Shown: positions 1 to 8,487 of the stretch, piece by piece
Layout of the letters: every line of letters starts with the position of its first letter
Position numbering within the stretch: the first letter of the stretch is position 1
NCBI RefSeq assembly: GCF_003594885.1
Contig: NZ_QZEZ01000004.1
Span: 62,001 to 126,000 of the forward strand
Source: Vallicoccus soli
GTDB taxonomy: Bacteria > Actinomycetota > Actinomycetes > Motilibacterales > Motilibacteraceae
Reading direction: 5' to 3'
Length of the DNA: 64,000 nucleotides
The notes under the pieces: generated by a model
Seen by the model: only the letters and a program-made list of their open reading frames with translations
Database searches by the model: none
What the model was told of the DNA's origin: nothing
Made by a program: the position numbers and the translations under genes

Positions 1-342
1 GGCGGTCGTGCGCCGCTCGGGCGGCGTCATGACGCCGGCGTTGTTGACGAGGAGGTCGACGGGGCGGCCCTCCCCGAGCAGGGCGTCGGCGAACGCGCGC
101 ACCGACGCGAGCGAGGCCAGGTCCAGGGCGTGCAGGGTGACCCGCGCCCCGGGCACCTGCGTCCGCAGGTGCGCGGCGGCCGCGTCGCCCTTGGCGGAGC
201 TGCGGACCGGCAGGACGAGGTCGGCGCCGGCCGCGGCGAGGCGGCGGGCGATGACCAGGCCGATGCCGTCGCTGCCCCCGGTGAGCACCGCCCGGCGTCC
301 CGACAGGTCGGGGAGGGCGGTGCCGGTCGTCGTACGGGCCAT
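1..342 (-). CDS. SDR family oxidoreductase, N-terminal part (truncated by window edge)
   Basis: The first 114 residues of a short-chain dehydrogenase/reductase; the C-terminal half lies left of the window. The ATG is at the right end. The Rossmann half is clear: nucleotide-binding motif TGGSDGIG at residues 21-28 and NNAG at 100-103. The opening and the TPPERRTTA stretch after NNAG closely match the SDR at 3724-4680, so the two are paralogues flanking the regulator and pump between them. The catalytic Ser/Tyr/Lys are outside the window, so activity and substrate cannot be judged. It is divergent from the HTH regulator at 565, which probably controls it. Confidence 0.85.
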   Translation of the reverse strand, partial: MARTTTGTALPDLSGRRAVLTGGSDGIGLVIARRLAAAGADLVLPVRSSAKGDAAAAHLRTQVPGARVTLHALDLASLASVRAFADALLGEGRPVDLLVNNAGVMTPPERRTTA

Positions 343-415
343 GGTCGGGCTCCTGTGCTGGGTGGGTGCGCCGTGCGGCGCCGTGCGGCCACTCTCGCCC
401 GACCCGCGGACCGGA

Positions 416-473
416 GGCAGGGCCTGCCGATCCCCCCTTCCGGAGCCCCGCGGCGCGGGGCGAGGGGGGGATC
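416..473. promoter_or_regulatory. Compound inverted repeats between divergent SDR and HTH regulator
   Basis: The 222-nt divergent gap holds GGCAG-N3-CTGCC (416-428), an outer arm pair GATCCCCCC (429-437)/GGGGGGATC (465-473), and an inner pair GCCCCGC (445-451)/GCGGGGC (455-461). Because both neighbours read away from it, an operator is more likely than a terminator. The 16-mer at 418-433 recurs with two differences at 11338-11353. The bound protein is inferred, most simply the adjacent HTH regulator. Confidence 0.4.
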
Positions 474-564
474 GTCGGGCCGTGGCTGCGCCCCTCGCGC
501 TCCGGTAGGAACGGCGGTGCCGCCCCGGCAGGGACGGTCCGACCCGCACCCCGAGGAGCACGTG

Positions 565-1449
565 GTGATCGATCGAGCCGGCTTGGCGGAGTTCCTCCGG
601 CGGCGCCGCGAGGCGCTGCAGCCCGAGGACGTCGGGCTGCCGCGCGGCCCGCGCCGCCGCACGGCGGGGCTGCGGCGCGAGGAGGTCGCCGCGCTCTGCC
701 ACATGTCGACCGACTACTACTCGCGCCTGGAGCGCGAGCGGGGTCCCCAGCCGTCGGAGCAGATGGTCGCGTCGATCGCGCAGGGCCTGCACCTGACCCT
801 CGACGAGCGCGACCACCTGCACCGCCTGGCCGGGCACCAGCCGCCGCCCCGCGGGGCGAGCAGCGAGCACATCAGCCCCGGCCTGCTGCGGATCTTCGAC
901 CGCCTCGCGGACACGCCCGCCGAGATCGTCACCGAGCTCGGCGAGACGCTGCGCCAGACGCCGCCCGGGGTCGCGCTCGTGGGTGACGCCACCCGCTACA
1001 CCGGCCCGGCGCGCAGCAGGGGCTACCGGTGGTTCGCGGACCCCGCGGCGCGCGAGCTCTACGTCCCCGAGGACCGCGCCCTCATGAGCCGCATGTACGC
1101 CGCCGGGCTGCGCCAGCTGCTCGCGGTCCGGGGCCCCGGGTCGAGGGCGGCGCACCTGGCGGAGCTGCTGCTCGAGCGGAGCGAGGAGTTCCGCACCCTC
1201 TGGGCCGCGCACGAGGTCGGCGTCCACCGCGACGAGGTGAAGCGCTACCTGCACCCCGAGGTGGGTCGGCTCGACCTCGAGTGCCAGACGCTCGTCGACC
1301 CGCACCAGGCCCACCGCCTGCTCGTCTACACCGCCGTCCCCGGCTCCGAGAGCTACGAGAAGCTCCGGATGCTCACGGTGATCGGCGCCCAGTCCCTCGC
1401 CCTCAGCCCCCCAGGCGCCGCCGGCGCAGATCCCGGAGACCCCCGATGA
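565..1449 (+). CDS. XRE-family HTH regulator with MmyB-like ligand domain
   Basis: A 294-residue DNA-binding regulator. An N-terminal helix-turn-helix carries the family hallmark TAGLRREEVAALCHMSTDYYSRLERERG (residues roughly 33-60, here in the typical XRE/MmyB order), and the C-terminal two thirds match the MmyB-like domain that often follows it in actinobacteria. Two GTG codons lie at 562 and 565; GAGGAG at 553-558 is better spaced for 565. The stop overlaps the start of the MMPL transporter gene as ATGA, so the two are translationally coupled. It likely controls the pump downstream and the divergent SDR. The effector is unknown. Confidence 0.88.
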   Translation: MIDRAGLAEFLRRRREALQPEDVGLPRGPRRRTAGLRREEVAALCHMSTDYYSRLERERGPQPSEQMVASIAQGLHLTLDERDHLHRLAGHQPPPRGASSEHISPGLLRIFDRLADTPAEIVTELGETLRQTPPGVALVGDATRYTGPARSRGYRWFADPAARELYVPEDRALMSRMYAAGLRQLLAVRGPGSRAAHLAELLLERSEEFRTLWAAHEVGVHRDEVKRYLHPEVGRLDLECQTLVDPHQAHRLLVYTAVPGSESYEKLRMLTVIGAQSLALSPPGAAGADPGDPR

Positions 1450-3623
1450 CCCGCTTCCTGCACCACCTCGGCCGCTCCTCGGCGGCGCACCCCTGGCGCA
1501 CCGTCGGCGCGTGGGTGCTGGCCGCCGTGCTGGCCACCCTCGCCGGCGGTGCCCTCGGCGGCACGACGCGGGACGACTTCGACGTCGAGGGCGCACCCGC
1601 CCTCGCCGGCATCCAGTCGCTGCGCGAGCACTTCCCGGGCTCCGGCGCGGCCGGCAGCTCCGCCCAGGTCGTCGTCCACGACCCGGCGGGGACCCCGCTC
1701 GACGGGGCGTCCGTCGCCGACGTCGCGTCCCGTCTCGCGCAGGTCGAGCACGTCACCTCCGTGGGGGCGCCGCGCTGGTCCGGCGACCGCGACACCGCGC
1801 TGCTCGCCGTCAGCCTGGACGCCCCCGTCACCGACCCGGACCTCGCGGGGGGCCGCGGCGCCGAGGCCCTCGAGGCCGCGGTGCAGGGCGCCGCGCCGGG
1901 GCTGCAGGTCGAGCTCGGCGGCGAGCTGCCGAACGTCTCCACCGGGGAGGTGCGGGGCACGGGCGAGCTCGTCGGCGCGGCCGTCGCCCTGCTGCTCATG
2001 GTCGTCGTGCTGGGCACGGTCGTCGCCGCCGGCCTGCCCCTGCTCGTCGCCCTCACCGGGCTCGCCGTGTCCGCCGCCGGGGTCACGCTCCTGGCCGCCG
2101 TGACCGAGGTCAGCACCACCGCCCCGACCGTCGCGGTCATGGTGGGCCTCGGCGTCGGCATCGACTACGCGCTGCTGCTCGTCACCCGGCACCTGGAGCA
2201 CCTGCGCGCCGGGCTCCCCGTCACCGAGGCCGCCGGCCGCGCCGCCGCGACGGCCGGGCGGTCGGTGGTCTTCGCCGCCGCCATCGTGCTCGTCTCCCTC
2301 ATGGGCCTGCCGCTGGCCGGACTGCCGATGTACTCCTCGTTCGGCTTCGCCACGGGCATCGCCGTGGTGGCCGTCGCCGCCGCCGCCCTCACCCTCGTCC
2401 CCGCCCTGTGCGGGATCCTCGGGCGGCGCCTGCTGCCGCGCCGCGAGCGCCGCGAGCGCCGCGACGGCGCCCTGCGCCCGGCCGTCCCGGCCCAGCGCAC
2501 GCGCCGGCCCGCGCCCTGGTCCGCGCGGTGGGCGGCCGCCGTCGCCCGCAGGCCGGTGCCGTGGGCCGTCGCCGCGTCGGCCCTCGTGCTCGCGCTCGCC
2601 GCGCCCGCCCTCGACATGCGCACGTTCCCGCGGGACGTGTCGAACAACCCGGCGGACAGCACCACGCGGCAGGCGTACGACATCGTCGCGGCCGAGTACG
2701 GCGCGGGCGCGAACGGCCCGCTCACGGTGGTCGTCGACCGCGCCGCCGTCGGCGACGCGGGCGTGGCCGCGGCCCGGGAGCGGCTGCTGGCCGAGGACGA
2801 GGTCGTCGCCGTCGGCGAGCCGGTCGTGTCGCCGGACGGGCAGGTCGCGGTGCTCGAGGCGCAGCCGGCCTCCGGCCCCGCCGACGAGCGCACCCACGCG
2901 CTGGTCGAGCGCCTGCGCGCGGAGCTCGACGGCGCCCAGGTCACCGGCAGCACGGCGATGCAGTCCGACATCGCGGTGCTCCTGTCGGAGCGGCTGTGGC
3001 TCGTCGTCGGCGTCGTCGTCGCGGTGTCGATGCTCCTGCTGGCGGCGATGTTCCGCTCGCTCGTCGTGCCGCTCAAGGCGGCGGTGCTCAACCTGCTCTC
3101 GATCGGCGCCGCGTACGGCGTCGTCACCGCGGTGTTCCAGTGGGGCTGGGGTGCCGGGCTGCTCGGGGTCGACCACCCGATGCCCGTCTCGAGCTTCCTG
3201 CCGATCCTGCTCTTCGCCATCCTCTTCGGCCTGTCCATGGACTACGAGGTGTTCCTGCTCTCGCGGATCCGTGAGCACTGGCTCCGCACCGGCGAGGCGC
3301 GCTCGGCCGTCGTGCAGGGCCTCGCGGCCACCGGCCGGGTCATCTCGACCGCCGCGGCCGTCATGGTGGTCGTCTTCCTCGGCTTCGCCACCGAGGCCGA
3401 CGTCGTGGTGCGCCAGCTCGGGCTCGGCATGGCCGTCGCCGTCGCCCTCGACGCGACCGTCGTGCGCATGGTCCTCGTCCCCGCGTCGATGGCCCTGCTG
3501 GGGCGGGCGTCCTGGTGGCTGCCCGCGTGGATCGACCGGCTCCTGCCGCGCATCGAGGCCGAGGCCGCCGACCAGCAGCCCGGCCGGGACCACGAGGGCG
3601 AGCGCGCCGGCGCCCTCGGCTGA
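1446..3623 (+). CDS. MMPL/RND-family membrane transporter
   Basis: A 725-residue integral membrane protein of the MMPL (RND superfamily) type, about 12 membrane segments in two halves, each half with a large extracytoplasmic loop after its first segment. Family-typical segments are GLGVGIDYALLLVTRH in the first half and LFGLSMDYEVFLLSR in the second; the Asp-Tyr pairs are the proton-relay positions in this family. MMPL proteins export lipids or hydrophobic compounds using the proton gradient; the cargo here is not visible. It starts inside the stop codon of the HTH regulator. A strong hairpin follows the stop, so the regulator and pump probably form one transcript. Confidence 0.92.
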   Translation: MTRFLHHLGRSSAAHPWRTVGAWVLAAVLATLAGGALGGTTRDDFDVEGAPALAGIQSLREHFPGSGAAGSSAQVVVHDPAGTPLDGASVADVASRLAQVEHVTSVGAPRWSGDRDTALLAVSLDAPVTDPDLAGGRGAEALEAAVQGAAPGLQVELGGELPNVSTGEVRGTGELVGAAVALLLMVVVLGTVVAAGLPLLVALTGLAVSAAGVTLLAAVTEVSTTAPTVAVMVGLGVGIDYALLLVTRHLEHLRAGLPVTEAAGRAAATAGRSVVFAAAIVLVSLMGLPLAGLPMYSSFGFATGIAVVAVAAAALTLVPALCGILGRRLLPRRERRERRDGALRPAVPAQRTRRPAPWSARWAAAVARRPVPWAVAASALVLALAAPALDMRTFPRDVSNNPADSTTRQAYDIVAAEYGAGANGPLTVVVDRAAVGDAGVAAARERLLAEDEVVAVGEPVVSPDGQVAVLEAQPASGPADERTHALVERLRAELDGAQVTGSTAMQSDIAVLLSERLWLVVGVVVAVSMLLLAAMFRSLVVPLKAAVLNLLSIGAAYGVVTAVFQWGWGAGLLGVDHPMPVSSFLPILLFAILFGLSMDYEVFLLSRIREHWLRTGEARSAVVQGLAATGRVISTAAAVMVVVFLGFATEADVVVRQLGLGMAVAVALDATVVRMVLVPASMALLGRASWWLPAWIDRLLPRIEAEAADQQPGRDHEGERAGALG

Positions 3624-3631
3624 GCACGCGC

Positions 3632-3659
3632 GGGGCGGCCCGCAGGGGCGGGCCGCCCC
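3632..3659 (+). terminator. Hairpin after MMPL gene
   Basis: Perfect 12-bp inverted repeat GGGGCGGCCCGC/GCGGGCCGCCCC with a 4-nt AGGG loop, starting 9 nt after the MMPL stop. There is no U-tract, as is usual in very GC-rich actinobacteria. It separates the regulator/pump unit from the SDR gene. Confidence 0.6.
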
Positions 3660-3723
3660 GCCGACGCGCACCCGCCCCGCCGCCGCGCACCCGCCCTGCC
3701 CGTCCGACCCGAGGAGCACCGCC

Positions 3724-4680
3724 GTGCCCGTCCCGCCCGACGTCGCCGTCCCCGACCTCACCGGCCGTCGCGCCGTCGTCACGGGCGCCACCCGCGGGCT
3801 CGGCCTCGTCCTCGCCGCGCGGCTCGCGGCAGCCGGGGCCGAGGTGCTCCTGCCCGTGCGCGACCCGGGCAGGGGCCGCGCCGCCGTCGCCGCGGTCCGG
3901 CGCCGGGTGCCCGGTGCCGACGTCTCGCTGCGCGAGCTCGACCTCGCCGCGCTGCACTCGGTCGCTGCCCTGGGGCGCACCCTGTGCGCCGAGGGCCGGC
4001 CGGTGCACCTGCTCGTCAACAACGCCGGCGTGCTGCCCCCGCCGGAGCGCCGTACGACCGCCGCGGGCCTCGAGCTGCAGCTCGGGACCAACCACCTCGG
4101 GCACTTCGCGCTCGTCGCCCACCTGCTGCCCCTGCTGCGGGCGGGGCGCGCCCGGGTCACCTCGCAGGTGGGCCTGGCGGCCGCCCGCGGCTCCCTCGAC
4201 TGGGACGACCTGGGCTGGGACGGGGGCTACGAGGGCCGGGCCGCGCACCGCCGCTCCAAGCTCGCGCTCGCGCTCTTCGGCTTGGAGCTCCAGCGGCGGA
4301 GCCGCGCGCTCGGCTGGGGCGTCACGAGCAACCTGTGCCACCCGGGGCTGGCGCCGACGGGCGCGCCGGGGCGGGGGGCCGGCCGCTCGCGCGCCGTCGA
4401 GGCCCTCGCGGGGTGCGGCCTCGTCGGCACGGTCGAGACCGCCGCGCTCCCCGCGCTCCTCGCCGCCACGGCACCCGCCGCGGGCGGTCGCCTGTACGGC
4501 CCGAGCGGCCCGGGGCACCTCGGCGGCCCGCCGGCCCAGCAGCGCCCCTGGCGCCCGCTGCGCAGCACCGGGGACGCCGAGCGGCTCTGGCGGGCGTCGG
4601 AGGTGCTGACCGGGGTGGCGTTCCCGGCGGGGGCCGTCAGCGGTCGTAGTGACCGGCCGCGATGTCCTCGAGCAGCGTAG
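3724..4680 (+). CDS. SDR family oxidoreductase with catalytic Tyr replaced by His
   Basis: A 318-residue SDR with nucleotide motif TGATRGLG (20-27), NNAG, and Ser147 in RVTSQ. The actinobacterial family it resembles has a Tyr-x-x-Ser-Lys catalytic motif; this protein reads HRRSK with His175 and Lys179, so the catalytic Tyr is missing. The rest of the block (the FGLELQRR and SNLCHPGLAP segments) is well conserved. The GTG start is preceded by GAGGAG at 3711. It is a paralogue of the truncated SDR at the left edge. Its 3' end overlaps the convergent epimerase gene by 44 bp. It may be an altered enzyme, a non-catalytic binding protein, or decaying. Confidence 0.85.
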   Translation: MPVPPDVAVPDLTGRRAVVTGATRGLGLVLAARLAAAGAEVLLPVRDPGRGRAAVAAVRRRVPGADVSLRELDLAALHSVAALGRTLCAEGRPVHLLVNNAGVLPPPERRTTAAGLELQLGTNHLGHFALVAHLLPLLRAGRARVTSQVGLAAARGSLDWDDLGWDGGYEGRAAHRRSKLALALFGLELQRRSRALGWGVTSNLCHPGLAPTGAPGRGAGRSRAVEALAGCGLVGTVETAALPALLAATAPAAGGRLYGPSGPGHLGGPPAQQRPWRPLRSTGDAERLWRASEVLTGVAFPAGAVSGRSDRPRCPRAA

Positions 4681-5530
4681 GACCCGTGGGCTCCCAGCCC
4701 AGCAGCTCGCGGGTGAGGGCGCTCGAGGCGGGGACGTCGGCGGCGAGGAACGCCCCGACGAAGGGCAGGTCGTGCGCGAGCTGCTCCGCGGTGACGGACC
4801 GGGCCGACAGCCGCAGGCGGTCGGCGAGCGCGGCCGCGATGCGGCGCACCGGCACGCCCTCCTCGGCCGCCGCGTGGACGACGGTGCCCGCGGGTGCGCG
4901 CTCCAGCGCGAGGCGGACCAGGACAGCGGTGTCCGACCGGTGCACCGCCGACCAGCGGCCGCTCCCGTCGCCCGGGTAGGGGACGGCTCCGGCGCGCCGG
5001 GCGTGCTCGGCCAGGAGCGCGACGAAGCCGTGGTCGCCCTCGCCGTGCACGGTCGGCGCGAAGCGGGCGCTGACGACGCGCACACCGCGGTCCGCGTGGT
5101 CCAGGGCCAGCTCCTCGGCGCCGCCCCGGGGTGCGTCGACGCCCCGGGCCCCGGTCCGGTCGCGCTCGGTGGTGGGACGCCCGAGGCCGGGCACGGCGAG
5201 GCCGGCGGCGATCACCAGGGGGCGGCCGGTGCCCGTGAGCGCCCCGGCCAGGGTGCCGACGGCGGCGCGCTCCGCGCGGTTCGACGCGGCCGGGTCGGTC
5301 CAGTCGTGCTTGTTCGCCAGGTGGACCACGCCGTCGGCCGCGGCGGCGCCCCGCCGCAGCGACTCGAGGTCGTCGAGGTCGCCGCGCAGGACGTCGGCGC
5401 CCTGCGCGGCGACGGCGGCGGCGGAGGCGTCGGAGCGGGCGAGGCCGAGGACCTCGTGGCCGGCGGAGAGCAGCTCCGGGACGACGGCCGAGCCGATGAA
5501 GCCGGACGCTCCCGTGATGAAGACGCGCAT
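4637..5530 (-). CDS. Atypical SDR / NAD-dependent epimerase-dehydratase family protein
   Basis: A 297-residue extended/atypical SDR. It opens with FITGASGFIGSAVV, the GxxGxxG dinucleotide motif, and has VHLAN at the position of the NNAG-like segment. A clear YxxxK pair is not seen; the central segment RFAPTVHGEGDHGF is characteristic of actinobacterial atypical SDRs that often lack it. The ATG is preceded by GAGGGG. The gene is divergent from a TetR regulator, and two near-identical palindromes lie in the gap, so TetR control is likely. Substrate is unknown. Confidence 0.88.
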   Translation of the reverse strand: MRVFITGASGFIGSAVVPELLSAGHEVLGLARSDASAAAVAAQGADVLRGDLDDLESLRRGAAAADGVVHLANKHDWTDPAASNRAERAAVGTLAGALTGTGRPLVIAAGLAVPGLGRPTTERDRTGARGVDAPRGGAEELALDHADRGVRVVSARFAPTVHGEGDHGFVALLAEHARRAGAVPYPGDGSGRWSAVHRSDTAVLVRLALERAPAGTVVHAAAEEGVPVRRIAAALADRLRLSARSVTAEQLAHDLPFVGAFLAADVPASSALTRELLGWEPTGPTLLEDIAAGHYDR

Positions 5531-5545
5531 GAGGACCCCTCGCGA

Positions 5546-5594
5546 TGGCAGGAACTGTCATCACCACCGTAGCAGGTGATGTCAGGAACTGTCA
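5546..5594. promoter_or_regulatory. Two TetR-type operators in divergent promoter region
   Basis: Two 15-bp sites, TGGCAGGAACTGTCA (5546-5560) and TGTCAGGAACTGTCA (5580-5594), share CAGGAACTGTCA and are palindromic as TGNCAG-N3-CTGNCA. Their starts are 34 bp apart. The right site lies in the -35/-10 spacer of the TetR promoter (TAGCCT at 5600-5605, 6 nt before the ATG). The left site sits near the predicted +1 of the minus-strand promoter (TACGGT, complement of 5566-5571). This fits one repressor controlling both genes. Confidence 0.7.
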
Positions 5595-5611
5595 CCGGCT
5601 AGCCTCACGGG

Positions 5612-6223
5612 ATGGGACGCTGGGAGCCGGGAGCGCCGCAGCGCCTGCAGCGGGCGGCGCTCGAGCTGTTCACCGAGCAGGGCTTCGACGCCACGACGGT
5701 CGCCGGCATCGCCGAGCGGGCCGGCGTCACCGAGCGCACGTTCTTCCGCCACTACGCCGACAAGCGCGAGGTGCTCTTCGCCGGAGAGGACGAGTTCCGG
5801 GAGCCGTTCCTGCGCGCGGTGACCGAGGGGCCGGCCGGTGCGCCGGCGCTCGACCTGGTGCGGGGCGCGCTGGCCGCCGCGTGCGCGGCGTTCGAGGCCG
5901 GGCGCAGCCGTGACCACGCCCGGGCACGGCAGCGCGTCGTCGACGCGCACCCGCCGCTGCGCGAGCGCGAGCTGCTCAAGCTGGCCGGGCTCGCGGCTGC
6001 CGTCGGCGACGCCCTCGTCGCCCGCGGGGTGCCCCCCCTGCGGGCCCGGCTCGGCGGGGAGCTCGCGGTGTCGGTCTTCGCCGCGGCCTTCGCCCTGTGG
6101 ACGGCCCCCGGCGAGGAGCGGGACCTGGTGCGCCTCCAGGCCGAGGCGATGGCCGAGGTGCTCGCCCTCGTCGACCGCCCCGGCGAGCTGCCGGGCCAGG
6201 TGCCGGGCCAGGTGCCGGGCTAG
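5612..6223 (+). CDS. TetR family transcriptional regulator
   Basis: A 203-residue TetR regulator. The N-terminal HTH is standard: ALELFTEQGFDATTVAGIAE, then RAGVTERTFFRHYADKREVL, ending with the usual Phe/Tyr-His-Tyr-x-x-Lys turn. The C-terminal ligand domain is not assignable. The mRNA is probably leaderless: TAGCCT ends 6 nt before the ATG. It is divergent from the epimerase-like gene and sits on the two palindromes between them, so autorepression plus repression of the neighbour is the simplest model. The last codons come from a 12-bp tandem repeat (LPGQVPGQVPG). Its stop overlaps the stop of the convergent Mo-hydroxylase gene by 4 bp. Confidence 0.92.
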   Translation: MGRWEPGAPQRLQRAALELFTEQGFDATTVAGIAERAGVTERTFFRHYADKREVLFAGEDEFREPFLRAVTEGPAGAPALDLVRGALAAACAAFEAGRSRDHARARQRVVDAHPPLRERELLKLAGLAAAVGDALVARGVPPLRARLGGELAVSVFAAAFALWTAPGEERDLVRLQAEAMAEVLALVDRPGELPGQVPGQVPG

Positions 6224-8487
6224 GCGCCGCGGCGGGCCTCGAGCAGCTTGTCGAGCGTGATGGGCAGGTCGCGCACCCGCACGCCGGTCGCGTCGAAGAC
6301 CGCGTTGGCGACCGCGGCGGCCGAGCCCACGTTCCCGATCTCGGCGACCCCCCGCGCCCCCAGGCTGCGCGTGCCGACCTCGCCCTCCGCGCCCAGGGGA
6401 CCGGTGATCACGGGGTCGGGACGGTCGAGCCAGTGCACGTCGACCGGGGGCACGTCGGCGTTCACGGGCACCAGGTAGTCGGCGAGGTTGGCGCACGCCA
6501 GCCGGCCGGTGGCCGGCTCCACCGGGTCGTCCTCGAGCAGGGCGTGGCCGATGCCGAAGACCACGCCCCCGACGAGCTGGCTCCTCGCCGCCTGCGCGTT
6601 GAGGACCCGGCCGACGTCCAGGACCGAGGTGAAGCGGCTGACCCGGACCTCGTACGTGAAGCGGTTGACGCGGACCTCGCAGAAGTGGGCGCCGAAGCTG
6701 GCGAAGGCGTGCCCCGGCGGGACGCCGCGCTGGCCCGAGGCCGTGGCGTCGACGCCGCGGACCCCGAGCCGGGTGAGCAGGCCCCCGAAGCCCGCCGAGC
6801 GCCCCCGCCCCACCAGGCGGCCCCGCTCGTAGCGCAGCTCCGCGGGGTCCGCGCCGTGCCAGGGCGAGTGCGGGTCGGTGACCGCCAGGCGCTTGAGGGC
6901 GGCGACGGCGTCTCGCGCGGCCGCGACGACCAGCGCCACCGTGGTCGTCGTCGCCGAGGAGGCGATCGAGGGGGCGCCGGGGGGCAAGGCCGTGTCGCCA
7001 ATCTCCGGGGTCACCCGCTCCAGCGCGATCCCGAGCGCGTCGGCGCCGGTGATCGCCACCATCGTCCACGCCCCGGTCCCCGGGTCGGCCGTCGCCGTCG
7101 ACACGGTCGCGGTGCCGTCGTCGAGGAGCCGGAGCCGGACGCTCGCCGCGCCGCGGCTCGCCGGGTACGTGGCCGCCGCCGTCCCGGTCCCGACCAGCCA
7201 GTCGCCGTCGACCCGGGTGCCCGGGGCGTCGCGCCGGCGGGACCACCCGAAGCGCTCCACCCCGACGCGGAAGCAGTCGGCGAGGTGCCGGCTCGACCAC
7301 GCCAGCCCCGAGCGGGGGTGGACGGGCGCGTCGTTGCGCAGCCGCAGCTCGACGGGGTCGACGCCGGTGGCGACGGCCAGCTCGTCCATCGCCGTCTCGA
7401 GGGCGAAGGCGCCGGGGGACTCGTTGGGAGCGCGCATCGCGCGGCAGGCCGGGAGGTCGAGCGCCACGGCGCGGTGCGCGATGTGCAGGTTCGGCGTCCG
7501 GTAGAGGGTGTCGGTGACGGCGTGCGCGGGGAGCAGGGGCGGGCCGCCGACGGCCGGGGCCTCGGCGTCGCACTCGTGGCTGACCGCGGTGAGCACGCCG
7601 TCGCGGGTCGCGCCCAGCCGGACGCGCTGGACGACGTGGCTGCGGTGACCGGTGAGGGTGAACATCTGCTCGCGGGTCAGCGTGAGCAGCACGGGCCGGC
7701 CCGTCTCGCGGGCGGCCGCGGCGGCGAGCGGCGCCTCGCTCCAGAGGACGACCCGTGCCCCGAAGGCGCCCCCGACGAACCGGGAGACGAGCCGGACGTC
7801 CTCGGGCAGGACCCCGAGGCGCGCCGCGAGCAGCATGGCCCACTCCGCGGGGAGCTGCGCGCCCGCGTGCACCGTGAGGCGGTCGCCGTCCCAGGCGGCC
7901 AGGACGCTGTGCGGCTCCATCGCCGCGTGGTGCTGGACCGGGTTGCGGGACTCCGCCTCCACGACGACCTCGCTGGCGGCGAGCGCCTCGTCGATGGAGC
8001 GGATGCCCGGAGCGAGGGCGGTGTGGCTGCTCGGCGAGCCGTCCGACGCGGGCGGCGACTCCACGCGCGGGCCGTCGGCCAGCGTGGTCCGCGCCGGCTC
8101 GGCGTCGTAGGCGGCGGTGACCAGGGCCGCGGCGTCGCGGGCCTGCTCGACGGTCTCCGCCACGACCATCGCGACGATCTGCCCGTGGAACCGGACGATC
8201 GGGTCCTGCAGGGGGGCGTAGCGCTCCGAGAACGCGGCCAGCTGGCCGGCCAGCGGGTAGAGCCGCAGCCGCGGGTCGGGTGCCGCGTAGACGCGGAGGA
8301 CCCCGGGGGCGGCCAGGGCGGCGGCGGTGTCGATGCTGCGGACCGTGCCACGGGCGACGGTGCTCGTGACGACGTGGGCGTGCACCGTGCCAGGGGGCCG
8401 GTGGTCGGCGGAGTACCGGGCCGAGCCCGTCACCTTGAGGCGTCCCTCGATGCGGTCGACCTCGCGTCCGACGGGGGAGAGGCTCAT
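6220..8487 (-). CDS. Molybdopterin-binding subunit, xanthine dehydrogenase/aldehyde oxidase family (PaoC/YagR-like)
   Basis: A 755-residue catalytic subunit of a molybdenum hydroxylase. Substrate-channel and cofactor-binding segments are present: GGAFGARVV near residue 240, RAMRAPNESPGAFALE near residue 350, and GARGVAEIGNVG near the C-terminus, whose Glu is the catalytic base in this family. The length fits the short PaoC/YagR branch rather than full xanthine dehydrogenase (about 780 or more). It is the last gene of a minus-strand operon and starts in an ATGA-type overlap with xdhC. With its partners it would oxidise aldehydes or N-heterocycles; the substrate is not predictable. Confidence 0.92.
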   Translation of the reverse strand: MSLSPVGREVDRIEGRLKVTGSARYSADHRPPGTVHAHVVTSTVARGTVRSIDTAAALAAPGVLRVYAAPDPRLRLYPLAGQLAAFSERYAPLQDPIVRFHGQIVAMVVAETVEQARDAAALVTAAYDAEPARTTLADGPRVESPPASDGSPSSHTALAPGIRSIDEALAASEVVVEAESRNPVQHHAAMEPHSVLAAWDGDRLTVHAGAQLPAEWAMLLAARLGVLPEDVRLVSRFVGGAFGARVVLWSEAPLAAAAARETGRPVLLTLTREQMFTLTGHRSHVVQRVRLGATRDGVLTAVSHECDAEAPAVGGPPLLPAHAVTDTLYRTPNLHIAHRAVALDLPACRAMRAPNESPGAFALETAMDELAVATGVDPVELRLRNDAPVHPRSGLAWSSRHLADCFRVGVERFGWSRRRDAPGTRVDGDWLVGTGTAAATYPASRGAASVRLRLLDDGTATVSTATADPGTGAWTMVAITGADALGIALERVTPEIGDTALPPGAPSIASSATTTTVALVVAAARDAVAALKRLAVTDPHSPWHGADPAELRYERGRLVGRGRSAGFGGLLTRLGVRGVDATASGQRGVPPGHAFASFGAHFCEVRVNRFTYEVRVSRFTSVLDVGRVLNAQAARSQLVGGVVFGIGHALLEDDPVEPATGRLACANLADYLVPVNADVPPVDVHWLDRPDPVITGPLGAEGEVGTRSLGARGVAEIGNVGSAAAVANAVFDATGVRVRDLPITLDKLLEARRGA

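Noticed and set aside
416-473. Inverted repeats upstream of the XRE regulator as a terminator
   Set aside because: Both neighbouring genes read away from this gap, so there is nothing to terminate; an operator is more plausible.
1353-4160. A 935-codon minus-strand frame opposite the MMPL gene
   Set aside because: Composition is His/Arg/Gly-rich with no domain; the plus strand encodes a clear MMPL transporter. Stop codons are rare in all frames at this GC content.
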